Below the pieces are notes generated by a model that was not told where the DNA came from, did not search any database, and worked only from the letters and a program-made list of their open reading frames with translations. A stretch of DNA of 64,000 nt from Aptenodytes patagonicus (taxonomy: Eukaryota; Chordata; Aves; Sphenisciformes; Spheniscidae), in contig NC_134949.1 of NCBI RefSeq assembly GCF_965638725.1, positions 78,336,017 to 78,400,016 on the forward strand. Reading direction: 5' to 3'. The position numbers were made by a program, and so were the translations under genes. This document shows positions 42,001-48,300 of this stretch, one piece after another. The first letter of the stretch is position 1. Each line of letters begins with the position of its first letter.

Positions 42001-42985
42001 CCTGCAACACATCAAATAAGGAAGTCCAATAGCACGCAGACTGCCTCCTATACTGCCCTGTACCTCCTCAGTGTGGAGCAGGTCATTCTGGTTATCGGGA
42101 CATGCTCTAAGTTGGGCTACAGTGACAGACTACTGGCCCGTAAAGGTCCTGAACTATAAAGCCTCTCTGTTTCAGGTACTTCAGGGAAAAGGTGAAAGAG
42201 CTCCTGGCAAAGAGAATTGTGGAATAAACCACGCGTAAACCAGATTCTTCTTTATCAGGGGCAGTTAGGGATGGCCCCCCTCCTAGGATAATTTCTTTTC
42301 TTTCTTTACCCCCCTGGAACGTAACAGCGGAGGATTTCAACAGCCACACCGTCTTTTTTTCAGTCCAAACCTCCAGCCCTCAGCCTGACAGCGCATGAAG
42401 CTCAGACGGACCTTTCCCTCCACCCTTGCAGCGAGCCCCTGTGCCTGCAGAGTCCCTGACCCCAGGCTGCAGAGCAGTCCAGCGCGAGCAAACCGCGCAG
42501 CGCTTCTGCCTTGGTTCAGGCTGCACTTATCATTAGCCGACAGAAAATTGAAGTGGTTAATTAAAGTGATTAAAGCCTTCGTCGTGTCGCGAGGCAGGTG
42601 CTCTGCTGGCCGGCCCCCGGTGGGGCGGGGGGTGCGGCGGGGCCGGAGGGCCCCGCCGCACCCCCCGCCCCACCGGGGACCGGCCGCCCTCACGAACAGA
42701 GCCCCCGACAAGGGGCCTTCCTACCGCCGTGCCAGGCCCCGCTCGGCCTTGCGGCGGTGCAACGCAGCCGTCGCGCCCCGGCCGGACCCCGTTGCTCCCG
42801 GCCACGTCCCTGCACTGAGCTGCGTTAGGCTCCGGGCTCCCCAGCCCCGGGTCGTTACCTGCGGCCCGGGGCGAGGGCGCGGGGCCCGCCGGTGCCGGCA
42901 CCGCGGTCTCCCCGTCGCCGGGACGCTGTTGCCGTAGTAACAACGGCCTTCGCGCCTGATTGGGTAGAGGCGCCGCCGTTCGCAT
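1..42985 (-). CDS. EFCAB6: EFCAB6, EF-hand calcium-binding domain protein 6 (5' part of gene; 11 exons placed)
   Basis: Gene-level entry. Eleven minus-strand exons between 42985 and 2785 join with consistent codon phase into 426 codons. The translation resembles the N-terminal part of human EFCAB6 exon after exon, for example VPYLDFLSKF, a counterpart of human VPYLAFLSRF, and FGLKATGKIAW. The family is a large protein of about 1500 residues built of many EF-hand pairs. It is known as the DJ-1/androgen-receptor partner DJBP and is expressed in testis and ciliated cells. The EF loops visible here lack most calcium ligands (details in the exon entries), so a structural role is more likely than strong calcium binding. 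The gene continues past position 1. One in-frame stretch of about 34 human residues between exons 7 and 8 was not found and may be absent in birds. The call is secure; exon 1 and the 3' edge of exon 10 are the weak points. Confidence 0.93.
1520..1560 (-). repeat. Possible decayed CR1 3' end
   Basis: The plus-strand text ATAGAATCATAGACTATTTT followed by GGGTGGGAAT resembles the CR1 3'-terminal consensus seen intact at 19459 (ATAGAATGGTTTGGGTTGGAA). It is short and diverged. Confidence 0.4.
1840..2640 (+). repeat. Probable old CR1-like LINE relic
   Basis: The phrase around 2500-2560 (GGCAGCCACAGGGATGATTA followed by AAGAACTGACC) resembles the CR1 region that reads roughly 'agggccacgaggatgattagggactgg'. 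The neighbouring text at 1895-1935 also has a CR1 reverse-transcriptase flavour. It is heavily mutated and interrupted by the simple repeat at 1941-2045. It was identified by eye only. Confidence 0.4.
1941..1984. repeat. TG/CA-rich perfect inverted repeat
   Basis: Arms of 13 bases, tttatacacacac at 1941-1953 and its exact complement at 1972-1984, flank an 18-base spacer that is itself rich in alternating purine and pyrimidine. Further CATA/TATA simple repeat continues to about 2045. This looks like a decayed dinucleotide microsatellite able to form a hairpin or Z-DNA. Confidence 0.7.
2785..2902 (-). CDS. EFCAB6: EFCAB6 exon 11
   Basis: This is a 118-base exon with acceptor tcttgcag and donor GAA|gtaaga. 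It encodes VNPARGDEAFSSDTVLQKLC, then RYIQDAYPTLKQAFLMLDE. It matches human SRNESHKENIITKLFRHTED to SLKKALLIINTK, the opening helix of a further EF-hand. It ends in phase 0. The following exon was not recognised in the remaining 2.8 kb and may lie beyond the left edge. Confidence 0.9.
3203..3286 (-). CDS. EFCAB6: EFCAB6 exon 10 (probable GC donor)
   Basis: The exon starts after a pyrimidine-rich tract ending aaatcag and encodes FGLKATGKIAWQEVLEKFQD then PGSTFEN. This is a clear counterpart of human FGLKATTKINWKQFLTSFHE. No GT donor of usable phase occurs before an in-frame TAA at 3170-3172. The boundary given assumes donor AACAG|gcagac. It makes the exon 84 bases and leaves exactly the two bases required by exon 11. 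The similarity call is firm; the 3' edge is inferred. Confidence 0.75.
3287..8431. other. EFCAB6 intron 9
   Basis: This intron is about 5.1 kb of AT-rich sequence. The one structured element is the inverted repeat at 3540-3725, described separately. Short open frames at 4469-4738 and 5048-5302 have no splice context or family match and are treated as chance. The 300-base intron 10 (2903-3202) likewise holds nothing else. Confidence 0.6.
3540..3725. repeat. Imperfect inverted repeat (possible MITE or old palindromic repeat)
   Basis: The left arm (about 3540-3628) and the right arm (about 3650-3725) are imperfect reverse complements. A shared core is AGGATTCATCT on the left and AGATGAATCCT on the right, then the outward stretches TAGTCATTGG and CCAGTGACTGTA, then TGCCTG and CAGGCA further out. 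The spacer is about 25 bases. The layout suggests a folded-back DNA transposon derivative or an old palindromic interspersed repeat. No transposase fragment is visible. Confidence 0.6.
8432..8580 (-). CDS. EFCAB6: EFCAB6 exon 9 (EF-hand)
   Basis: This is a 149-base exon with acceptor attacag and donor AATAG|gtaaga. It encodes LCSAYQDIEKAFRAIDVSQS, continues through GFVSLDYLKSVINGF, and ends in FQELMNR. It matches the human segment LSKSYEKVEKALSAGDPCKG to IFIQLMKR. The loop DVSQSGFV has acceptable ligands at positions 1, 3 and 5 but Tyr at 12, so it is again non-canonical. The last two bases (AG) complete Arg with the next exon. Confidence 0.94.
8581..10263. other. EFCAB6 intron 8
   Basis: AT-rich intron of 1.7 kb. 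No repeat family, RNA gene or conserved frame was recognised. Confidence 0.6.
10264..10332 (-). CDS. EFCAB6: EFCAB6 exon 8
   Basis: This is a 69-base, phase 0-0 exon with acceptor tttttctatag and donor AAAAG|gtaaga. It encodes PSPAEHAVAECSLDSTERAF and REK. It lines up with human ASSEDIWRNYSLDEIERNF: the SLD..ER core is shared and the rest is divergent. Because it is symmetric it could be skipped without a frame shift. Confidence 0.78.
10333..13681. other. EFCAB6 intron 7
   Basis: Intron of 3.3 kb. The human protein has roughly 34 extra residues at this junction. I looked for a matching symmetric exon and found none with good splice sites. The rest is unremarkable AT-rich DNA with a pyrimidine-rich stretch near 12640-12990. 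Confidence 0.55.
13682..13751 (-). CDS. EFCAB6: EFCAB6 exon 7
   Basis: This is a 70-base exon with acceptor tttctctag and a strong donor, GGC|gtaagt. It encodes LWNHYCVRDSSVMNYKEFLK and NFG, matching human FSKHYNIHKDTAVDYNVFLKN, the closing half of an EF-hand pair. The first base completes the Lys codon left by exon 6, and the exon ends in phase 0. Confidence 0.92.
15445..15545 (+). repeat. Probable MIR-type SINE relic
   Basis: The text TTGGGAAGTCATTGACTTGC, then CCAGTTTCCCATTTGTAA, resembles the MIR consensus segment (cttgggcaagtcacttaacc... cagtttccccatctgtaaaa). Ancient MIR copies occur across amniotes. It is diverged and identified by eye. Confidence 0.5.
19073..19223 (-). mobile_element. 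Truncated, internally deleted ERV LTR
   Basis: It starts at TGTCGTGGTTTAA and follows the intact LTR at 19538 for about 105 bases to AAAACTCG. It then jumps to GCAGGCAGGTGTTCAGCC, which lies about 95 bases further on in the intact copy, and stops at GGCTCCATC. The 3' portion with the promoter is missing and no flanking duplication is seen. It is the same family as the copies at 19538 and 44756. Confidence 0.85.
19459..19537 (-). mobile_element. CR1 LINE 3' end, first part (split by LTR)
   Basis: It begins on the plus strand with ATCATAGAATCATAGAATGG, the reverse of the CR1 terminal repeat (ATTCTATGA)n, then the CR1 hallmark GGTTTGGGTTGGAAGGGACC. The element is 5'-truncated, inserted in minus orientation, and continues after the LTR at 20130. 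Confidence 0.93.
19538..20129 (-). mobile_element. Solo ERV LTR with 5-bp target duplication CAGGG
   Basis: The LTR is 592 bases and runs from TGTCGTGG to CCAGGACA, with matching short inverted ends. It is flanked by CAGGG at 19533-19537 and 20130-20134. Read in its sense (minus) direction it carries a CRE-like TGACGTCA and a TATAAA box, then ATTAAA as poly(A) signal. No internal retroviral genes remain, so it is a recombined solo LTR. A 5-bp duplication fits ERVL-like or class II elements. It lies inside the CR1. Confidence 0.93.
20130..20195 (-). mobile_element. CR1 LINE 3' end, second part
   Basis: It resumes at AGGGATACCTTCCACTAGAA and CAGGTTGCTCAAAGCCTCAT to CCAACCTGGC, the text that directly follows GCCATGGGCAGGG in uninterrupted CR1 copies. 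The 5' truncation point is about 20195. Confidence 0.9.
23457..23593 (-). CDS. EFCAB6: EFCAB6 exon 6 (EF-hand)
   Basis: This is a 137-base exon with acceptor atttgtag and a perfect donor, AAA|gtaagt. It encodes NVKNIIRCCRLFDYSRAGWI and onward to MKDSEFEK, matching human FKNIKTVMKAFELIDVNKTG to LRDEEYEK. The EF loop DYSRAGWI keeps Asp at position 1, Ser at 3 and Gly at 6 but has Thr at position 12, so calcium affinity is doubtful. It is preceded by an intron of about 7 kb. Confidence 0.94.
23594..30590. other. EFCAB6 intron 5
   Basis: Intron of 7.0 kb. Short open frames around 25.5-26.8 kb lie in a slightly more GC-rich patch but show no splice structure or family match. No repeat was recognised with confidence. 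Confidence 0.6.
30591..30654 (-). CDS. EFCAB6: EFCAB6 exon 5
   Basis: This is a 64-base exon with acceptor acctgtttcag-type sequence and donor GAGAAA|gtatgt. After the split Arg codon it encodes LNSHSCQTMTLSQLESLLEE plus Lys, matching the human segment ending RTLRELEIQVGEK. Another frame of the same DNA is open (VEQPQLPNND...), but only this frame fits the phases of both neighbours and the human protein. A donor 14 bases further downstream would place a stop codon in frame and was rejected. Confidence 0.85.
30655..32950. other. EFCAB6 intron 4
   Basis: Intron of 2.3 kb containing the GC-rich island at 31403-31720 with a run of 17 G, followed by pyrimidine-rich sequence near 31910-32010. No exon was placed in it. 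Confidence 0.6.
31403..31720. promoter_or_regulatory. Intronic CpG-rich island
   Basis: About 300 bases stand out from the AT-rich intron by high GC and many CpG (for example GGCGCCGAGCGCCGCC and GTGCGCCGCAGGCGGCC). A run of 17 G at 31478-31494 is included. Overlapping frames are open in several phases on both strands, as expected of GC-rich DNA, and none is recognisable. It may be an alternative or antisense promoter, an orphan CpG island, or the start of a noncoding RNA. Confidence 0.6.
32951..33039 (-). CDS. EFCAB6: EFCAB6 exon 4
   Basis: This is an 89-base exon with acceptor aaatgcag and a perfect donor, AAG|gtaagt. It encodes IPNIGKVTVPYLDFLSKFTK and ends in LKR. It matches human IPLSTSGTVPYLAFLSRF, the second half of the first EF-hand pair. 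It enters in phase 0 and leaves two bases (AG) for the next exon. Confidence 0.93.
33040..36177. other. EFCAB6 introns 2 and 3 (around exon 3)
   Basis: Intron 3 (33040-34158) and intron 2 (34380-36177) hold no recognised repeats or genes. The frames at 35161-35502 and 35832-36116 on the plus strand lack support and are regarded as chance. Confidence 0.55.
34159..34379 (-). CDS. EFCAB6: EFCAB6 exon 3 (first EF-hand unit)
   Basis: This is a 221-base exon with acceptor ttttacag and donor GAG|gtatgc. It encodes the stretch from PVSSVPDPTL through ELKKAFQMLD to FDAVLAE, a close match to the first EF-hand region of human EFCAB6 (ELQKAFQLLDTGQNLTVSKS). The loop, from DVGQTLTV, keeps Asp at position 1 and Glu at 12 but has Gly, Thr and Thr at positions 3, 5 and 7, so it is a degenerate calcium loop. 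This exon is the best single anchor for the gene call. Confidence 0.95.
36178..36327 (-). CDS. EFCAB6: EFCAB6 exon 2 (Ser/Thr-rich N-terminal linker)
   Basis: This exon is 150 bases long. The acceptor follows a pyrimidine-rich tract ending in cccag, and the donor is GCAG|gtttgt. It encodes a low-complexity segment containing GGRRHSIKSAA that aligns loosely with the human N-terminal tail before the first EF-hand. Phase fits on both sides: two bases in, one base out, completed by CT of the next exon. A second, weaker acceptor at 36297 has the same phase and would shorten the exon by 30 bases. Confidence 0.72.
40142..41081 (-). mobile_element. Solo ERV LTR, second family
   Basis: The element is 940 bases and runs from TGTGGTGGGTTGACC to CCAATACA. 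It contains the repeated 'ctgctccaccgtg...' and 'gggctgcag' modules typical of a common avian LTR. In the minus direction AATAAA (plus TTTATT at 40323-40328) serves as poly(A) signal, so its sense is minus, the same as EFCAB6. Flanks CACGG and CAGGG match at 4 of 5 bases, perhaps a worn target duplication. The open frames of 141 and 143 codons within it are products of its GC-rich modules. Confidence 0.82.
42608..42685. repeat. GC-rich near-perfect inverted repeat
   Basis: Arms of 37 bases at 42608-42644 and 42649-42685 are reverse complements with one mismatch, separated by 4 bases. It sits at the start of EFCAB6 intron 1, about 175 bases after the exon 1 donor. In RNA it would form a very stable hairpin, and it contains G runs. 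The similar open frames on both strands arise from this symmetry. Confidence 0.9.
42859..42985 (-). CDS. EFCAB6: EFCAB6 putative first coding exon
   Basis: This minus-strand exon in the CpG island starts with an ATG at 42985-42983 in fair context (G at -3) and begins MRTAAPLPNQ. It ends at a strong donor, CAG|gtaacg. It leaves one base over, which fits the two-base start of the exon at 36327. The peptide is rich in Pro, Arg and Ala and has no domain; I see no similarity to the human start, which is poorly conserved anyway. No in-frame ATG exists in exon 2, and the first in exon 3 falls inside an EF-hand, so an upstream ATG is needed. An undetected exon between 36.3 and 42.8 kb is the main alternative. 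RNA evidence would decide. Confidence 0.55.
42928..42941. promoter_or_regulatory. RFX X-box motif
   Basis: GTTGCC-GT-AGTAAC fits the X-box consensus GTNRCC-N(0-3)-RGYAAC exactly. RFX factors drive ciliary and flagellar genes, which suits EFCAB6. A weaker site, GTTCGC-AT-GGCAAC, lies at 42978-42991 over the putative ATG. Confidence 0.75.
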
Positions 42986-43430
42986 GGCAACAGTAAGACA
43001 GGCCCCTATTGGGTGCGGGGCTGGGGCCGTGGTGAGGCTCGCCCTGCCCTGCCCCGCCCCGCCCCGCCCCGCCCCGGCCTTCTCCTGAGGGGACCGGACC
43101 GGAGCGGGACGGGCCGGCGCTGCCGGTGGGAGGCGGGGCAGACGCGGTCCATAAGCGGGTAACGGGAGCCGCCGAGCCGCGTTGTGGTATCCCCCGGGGC
43201 CCCAGCAGCCGTTGCAACTACCCCCGGCTCCCGGGCGGCGGGCCAGTAAACGGTCCGGGGCTCACCGCAGCCCTCGGGAGGAGTCTGGGCCCGGGGCCTG
43301 GGCCTGGAAACGCCCTGGAGAGCCTCACGTAGGGAATCGGGGATCACCCTCAGGCGCCGCTTTGGTGGCCGTGGCGGTGGTGTGCCCGCTGACCGGGCCC
43401 AGAACTGAGAGCAGCCGAGGGGGTGTTAGT

Positions 43431-44755
43431 TCCTGCTCGCCCCAGCTGGTGTGTGAGTGCCTTTGGTTTAAGATTTCGTTGAGCATTTCAGTGAGAAATT
43501 GGGCTCTCTAAGGTTTGATCCAGTATAAAATACATACTTTTTCATGGTGTAGTGACCCATGTAAAGTGTTGGTAGGGTGTTACCGTCTTGATTTAAGCCC
43601 TTCTTGTTAATTCCAAAAGGACTGCATAAATTACTGCAGTGTGACATGAGAAAAGAGGCCTTATTCTATAGCATTCCCTAAGCTGTGGGGCATTTTTTTT
43701 AATAAATTGAATGAGATTTGTTGAAAACTATATTGTAGCCGTTGTCTGGAAAAAATACAGTCTCTTGCAGACTCCAGACACACTGGCCACGCATCAGCAA
43801 TTGACTGATAATGCTTTCTATTTTCAAAAGTCCATGAACAAGTTCAGTATTTCAGTAGTTCTTGATGTAGACTAATGCCCTGTAGGGCACATTAAAGCTT
43901 TGGTTCCCACAAATATTTGTGCATGTAACTTAACTTTCATGTGGTCCCTTTGAATTCAGTGGTAGTACTCAATTAGAGACAGTAACTTGAGCAGAAGTAT
44001 GTAAGATTGCAGGAAGGTAATGGCTGTACATAGCATCATAGTTACTGCTAGAAAAAAAAAATAGTTTTGAAATTATTTCTTCATTTCAAAGACTTCATGT
44101 AAATTGCTCCAGATTGCTGAGTAAAAAAGTGACCAAATGATCCATACTTGCATTGTTAAAAACCAAATGTTTATAGCTTGAATTGGCCCATATCGTGTTT
44201 TTGTTTATATTCCCTTTTCATCCTGTTTAGAATACACAGGCTTACATAGATCTTTAATAACAAAAACAAGTCAGAACTAGTTTTAGTCTCTAATCTCACT
44301 GGGATTTACTGAGGGAACAATGAACGTGTCTAGAAGGGTCTGGCTGTTAAGAGAGACCAACCCGTAAGTGTGTGTGGCTGAAGCAGGGTGGTTGAAGGAC
44401 GGAACTGGAAACGCACTGTGGATCTTCCTGTTTGGGTTTAAATCCTACCAACTCTGGAGTGGTGGCAATCCCAGGAACTGAAAGTCTCCCGCAGCATTTC
44501 CAGGATTATCTGTTTCAGTAGGGTTAGAACTGCCTTTTGGGGGGGCGTTGCAGCACCAGAAACAATTAAGGTGCAGAAGCAAACAAGAGTGGTACATGAA
44601 TAACCTGGGAAAAGTTAAAAACTGGAGTGGTGCAAGCTTTGAGTAGGGAATATTCATCATCACCTTTGCTTCCTCTGGTAAATTTTTACATATATTAAGC
44701 CCCAACCATTTGATTATGTGATGTATGGGCAAAAATAAAATACTGTCTTCCCAGT
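43431..44755. other. Intergenic region, EFCAB6 upstream flank
   Basis: Ordinary AT-richer DNA after the CpG island; no gene or repeat was recognised. A short open frame at 44445-44732 on the minus strand has no support. Confidence 0.55.
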
Positions 44756-45318
44756 TGTCCTGGTTTCAGCAGGGATAGAGTTAATTTCCTTCCTAGTAGC
44801 TGGTACAGTGCTGTGTTTTGGATTTAGGGTGAGAACAAAGTTGATAACGCACCGATGTTTTAGTTGTTGCTAGGTAGTGCTTACACTAGCCAAGGACTTT
44901 TTAGTTTTCCATGCTCTACCGACTGAGAAGGCTGGAGGTGCACAAGAAGCTGGGAGGGGGCACAGCCAAACTGGCCAAAGGGACATTCCATACCATGTGA
45001 CGTCATGCTCAGTACATAAACTGGGGGGAGTTGGCCGGGGGGGGCCGCTGCTCGGGGACTGGCTGGGCATCGGTCAGTGGGTGGTGAGCAATTGTACTGT
45101 GCATCACTTGCTTTGCGTATTATTACTGTTATTATTACTACATTATTATTATTGTTATTATTATTTTATTTCAATTATTAAACTGTTTTTATCTCAGCCC
45201 ACGAGTTTTTCTCACTTGTGCTCTTCCAATTCTCTCCCCCATCCCACTGTGTGTGTGGGGGGAGAGTGAGCGAGCAGCTGGGTGGTGCTCAGTTGCCGAC
45301 TGAGGTTAAACCACAACA
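44756..45318 (+). mobile_element. Solo ERV LTR with perfect 5-bp duplication CCAGT
   Basis: The LTR is 563 bases, from TGTCCTGGTTTCAGC to CCACAACA, flanked by CCAGT at 44751-44755 and 45319-45323. It belongs to the same family as the copy at 19538 but lies in the opposite orientation. In the plus (sense) direction it shows TGACGTCA at 44998-45005, a TATA-like ACATAAA near 45014, and ATTAAA at 45177-45182. An ATT-type microsatellite at about 45119-45182 has expanded within it. No internal viral genes are present. Confidence 0.95.
45119..45182 (+). repeat. (ATT)n-like microsatellite inside LTR
   Basis: A run of ATT/GTT triplets of about 60 bases lies just before the LTR poly(A) signal. It is absent from the copy at 19538, so it probably expanded after insertion or marks a subfamily. 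Confidence 0.85.
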
Positions 45319-45323
45319 CCAGT

Positions 45324-48300
45324 GGAGCTTGAAATCTAAACATTTTCCTTGGTTCTTGTTTTGTTCTAATTGGTTCGCTAGTGCTGAGTTCTTAAAGCTC
45401 TCACATATTTTATGGGTGACTCTTTTCCAAAGTTGTAAGAAAGCAGATGTAAGGCCTGCGAGGGCTGAAGTCTTAGCATGCTGTTACACCAGCTGTGTTA
45501 CTGTTATCTGTGTGCGAGGATTAAATTGTCATCTTATGTTCAGTGCTGGCAAAAACTGAGTATGTGACAGAGATGGTGACAGTGGATTTAACGTCTGGGT
45601 GGCAGTTTGAATATCACCCGTACCACACATATCGGGCAAGTCGGCATATTAGCGGTTGTGGTTTGAATCGGTCTGAGCAGTCAGCTGCCATTACGTTACC
45701 GTTCTTTCTGCATCTTGCATGCTGTCACACAGCATGTCTTACTGCAGCACTCCCTCCTGCAGAACAATATTCCTTCCAAAAGTGGGTTTGAGTTAATTCA
45801 CTCCATGTGGCAGTGTGGATCTGTCTCCCCTTTTTGCTGAAGGACATGATTCCATCTTTATAGACCATCTTTCACAGGTGACACCCGGTCCGTATGCGAA
45901 ATGGACTGTTCTCAAGTAGAGACCGCGTTCGGCCGATTGCAGAGCTCTTTCAGAGGAGCTCTGACAAGGACTTGGGAGATCACCTCCAAGCCAGGGCAGC
46001 ACCCGAGGACATGCTTTGGCTCCTTGCAGCTGCAGTTCACAAATCAGCCTATTATCTGAAACACCATCCATATCAGTTTAAGCTAATATGTCAGCCTGTA
46101 AATTACAGCAGCTGAGGAGCCAGCACACATTTGGTTCTGCTCTCTCCCCTCCATGGTGGCCGTTTCTGGCAGAGAGGCAGCATGGACAGCTGGAGGTGGT
46201 AGCTTCTAAAACTACTCTAGCGTGCATTGCCAGGGCTTGTCATCTGTGCACAGTGAGAAGTCCAGCAAAAGTTGTTGCATGGCTTTACAATTTTAATCAT
46301 TAATGAGGTGGCAAAATCCAGAAAAATGATACTGGCACAGCACAGCTTACCAAAGGAACCTCATTTAGGTTACTGTGTTAGCAGGGAGTACAAAGGCTTC
46401 TCCCTTCTCTATTCGATTGGTGTAAACAGCTTCGCTCTTTCTAAAACCGGTTTACGGTAAGGAGTCCCACGCTGCTAATAGTAATCCCCACATGTTGGGG
46501 TCCTAAAGTGCAGAAAACTGCCCTGCATTTTTGTAAACATTTCTGACATTCATTTTTAAAGACCACACAGCTCAGACATCTTCAGAAGGACACTGGATGT
46601 TACATGCACCTAAGATGCACATACATCCAGCCTGAGATCTGGAAAGAGGCGTTGTTCCAGTCTGCCTGCAGAATTTGCCATCGCTCTCCCGTCTTTTAGA
46701 GGGGTGATTTCTATGCAGATAGACCAGGACAGAGTGGCATCAGTGTTGTTGACTTCCTTGCCACTCCCTGAAGATAGAAACAGCGGGTTTTACTGGAGTA
46801 TGACTCGGTACTTGAGGTCTAAACCTCATTATGCCGAAATCTGGGTAAGTTTTATTTTTAAATGAATGTGTTCCTTTTTGCAGACTCCCTTTCCATTGCC
46901 AGAATGAAGCTGATTATTGGTTGCAATTATTTCTGTTCCATCTGTGTGACAGACACCATGACAGGTAGCAGAAAATACTCATCTGCATACATTTTATAAT
47001 TCAAACACTAGAGGACACCAGTCTGCAGATCCTGCGGTAAAGAAATCAAATGGATTATGTAGTGAGCACACCGGCAGCTGAGAAGTATGCAGTGAGATTA
47101 GATATCATCATTTCTGTACTGTGTCCTTCCCACGAGTATGGTCACTGGGTTTGGGATTTTTTTGTTAATATTATTTGATTCAGCTGAATCTCTGTTTAGC
47201 CTTTTTCTTTTGTCTGGAGAGGCAAACACTGTTCTTTAATCCTCCCTCTAAAGCCTTGCTGGTAGCTACTGAGTGGCGTTATTTATAGCCCAGGCAAGAC
47301 TGAATGGCTTATAATAACGGTGACTCAAGCCTATAAATCTTTATAATTATTGCCAGAACTATTGGTGCCATGTTGTGTGGTGATGCTTATACAAAAGTGC
47401 TGAGAATCTTTAATGGTTACTCATTAGCTTTCTCGTCTTTCCTCTTTACTGCCCAACTTCACTGCAATGAACACTTAAACCTTTTACATACAAAACCGTG
47501 CAAAAATTTCTTACCTAGCTTAGTTCCCCCTCAGTTCCTTCATGTTAACGCTTTGGAGGGCTCTTACTGAGGCAAGCCACTTAATGCTGCTGGCATTTGA
47601 GGCACCCCACCGACTGAAGCTGGTGGATAGCCAGGAGCCACGGCGGTGCTCAGCACAGCCCCGGGGCTTTCTGGGGGCCATACGGCTAAGGCCTTTCGAG
47701 TACTGCTTGATGTGCACCTGCTTAGCGATAGATTGATCCAGTGAGGTGGTATATTTGGTATATCCATGAAGGTATGTGCCCAACGATGGCTGGTTTGAAC
47801 TAACGTTGAGGGGACTCGGCGCCTTACAGGAAACGGGGTTGCCTGTTGGCGATCTGAACTACCATTGCAATGAAGCCATCCAAATCCTCCCCGTGTCTTG
47901 CAGATTTGTATCACTACATGGGCTACCCGCTGCATAACTATGATGAATCTCGCTAGCGCGCTAACGTTGTGGCAGTTACCTCAGCAAGAAGCAGCTTACC
48001 AAATCTGAACGCTGAGGGGAGAAAAGAATAATTCTCTTCGTTTTCTGGTATTTTTGTTCTTTATTGGCAGTGCATTTGTTATCAACGAGGCATTCTCTCC
48101 AGAGACAATTCGGGGCACTTGGCCAAGGGGTTTGGATAGAGAGAGTCATGGTGACATTTGGCCGAGTCCTGAAAGTTCAAGTTGTCAAAATAGGGAGGAG
48201 CTTACTACCTACGGATTTTAAGAGAAAGACTGAAATGCTTTCAAGGACCAGAGATCCAAAGGTAGAATTTCGGCATGGCTTATGTGGGAACGGGCTTTGA

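Larger units (their letters stand above)
36328..42858. other. EFCAB6 intron 1
   Basis: Intron of 6.5 kb. It holds a C13 run followed by an A run near 37784-37804, a T run near 39847, the LTR at 40142-41081, and near the promoter the GC hairpin at 42608-42685. A further noncoding or coding exon cannot be excluded. Confidence 0.55.
42590..43430. promoter_or_regulatory. EFCAB6: CpG island and EFCAB6 promoter
   Basis: About 840 bases of very GC-rich, CpG-dense sequence cover putative exon 1. Regulatory elements include a GCCCC tandem (GC boxes) at 43051-43075, CCAAT boxes in minus orientation near 42957-42963 and 43006-43012, and an X-box at 42928. No TATA box is evident. The start site is probably near 43000. 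Such islands often fire in both directions, but no plus-strand gene with clear exons was recognised. Confidence 0.85.

Noticed and set aside
42395..43511. Many long open frames on both strands in the CpG island
   Set aside because: High GC lowers stop frequency and the palindrome mirrors frames between strands. Only the minus frame starting at 42985 with a good donor and matching phase was kept.
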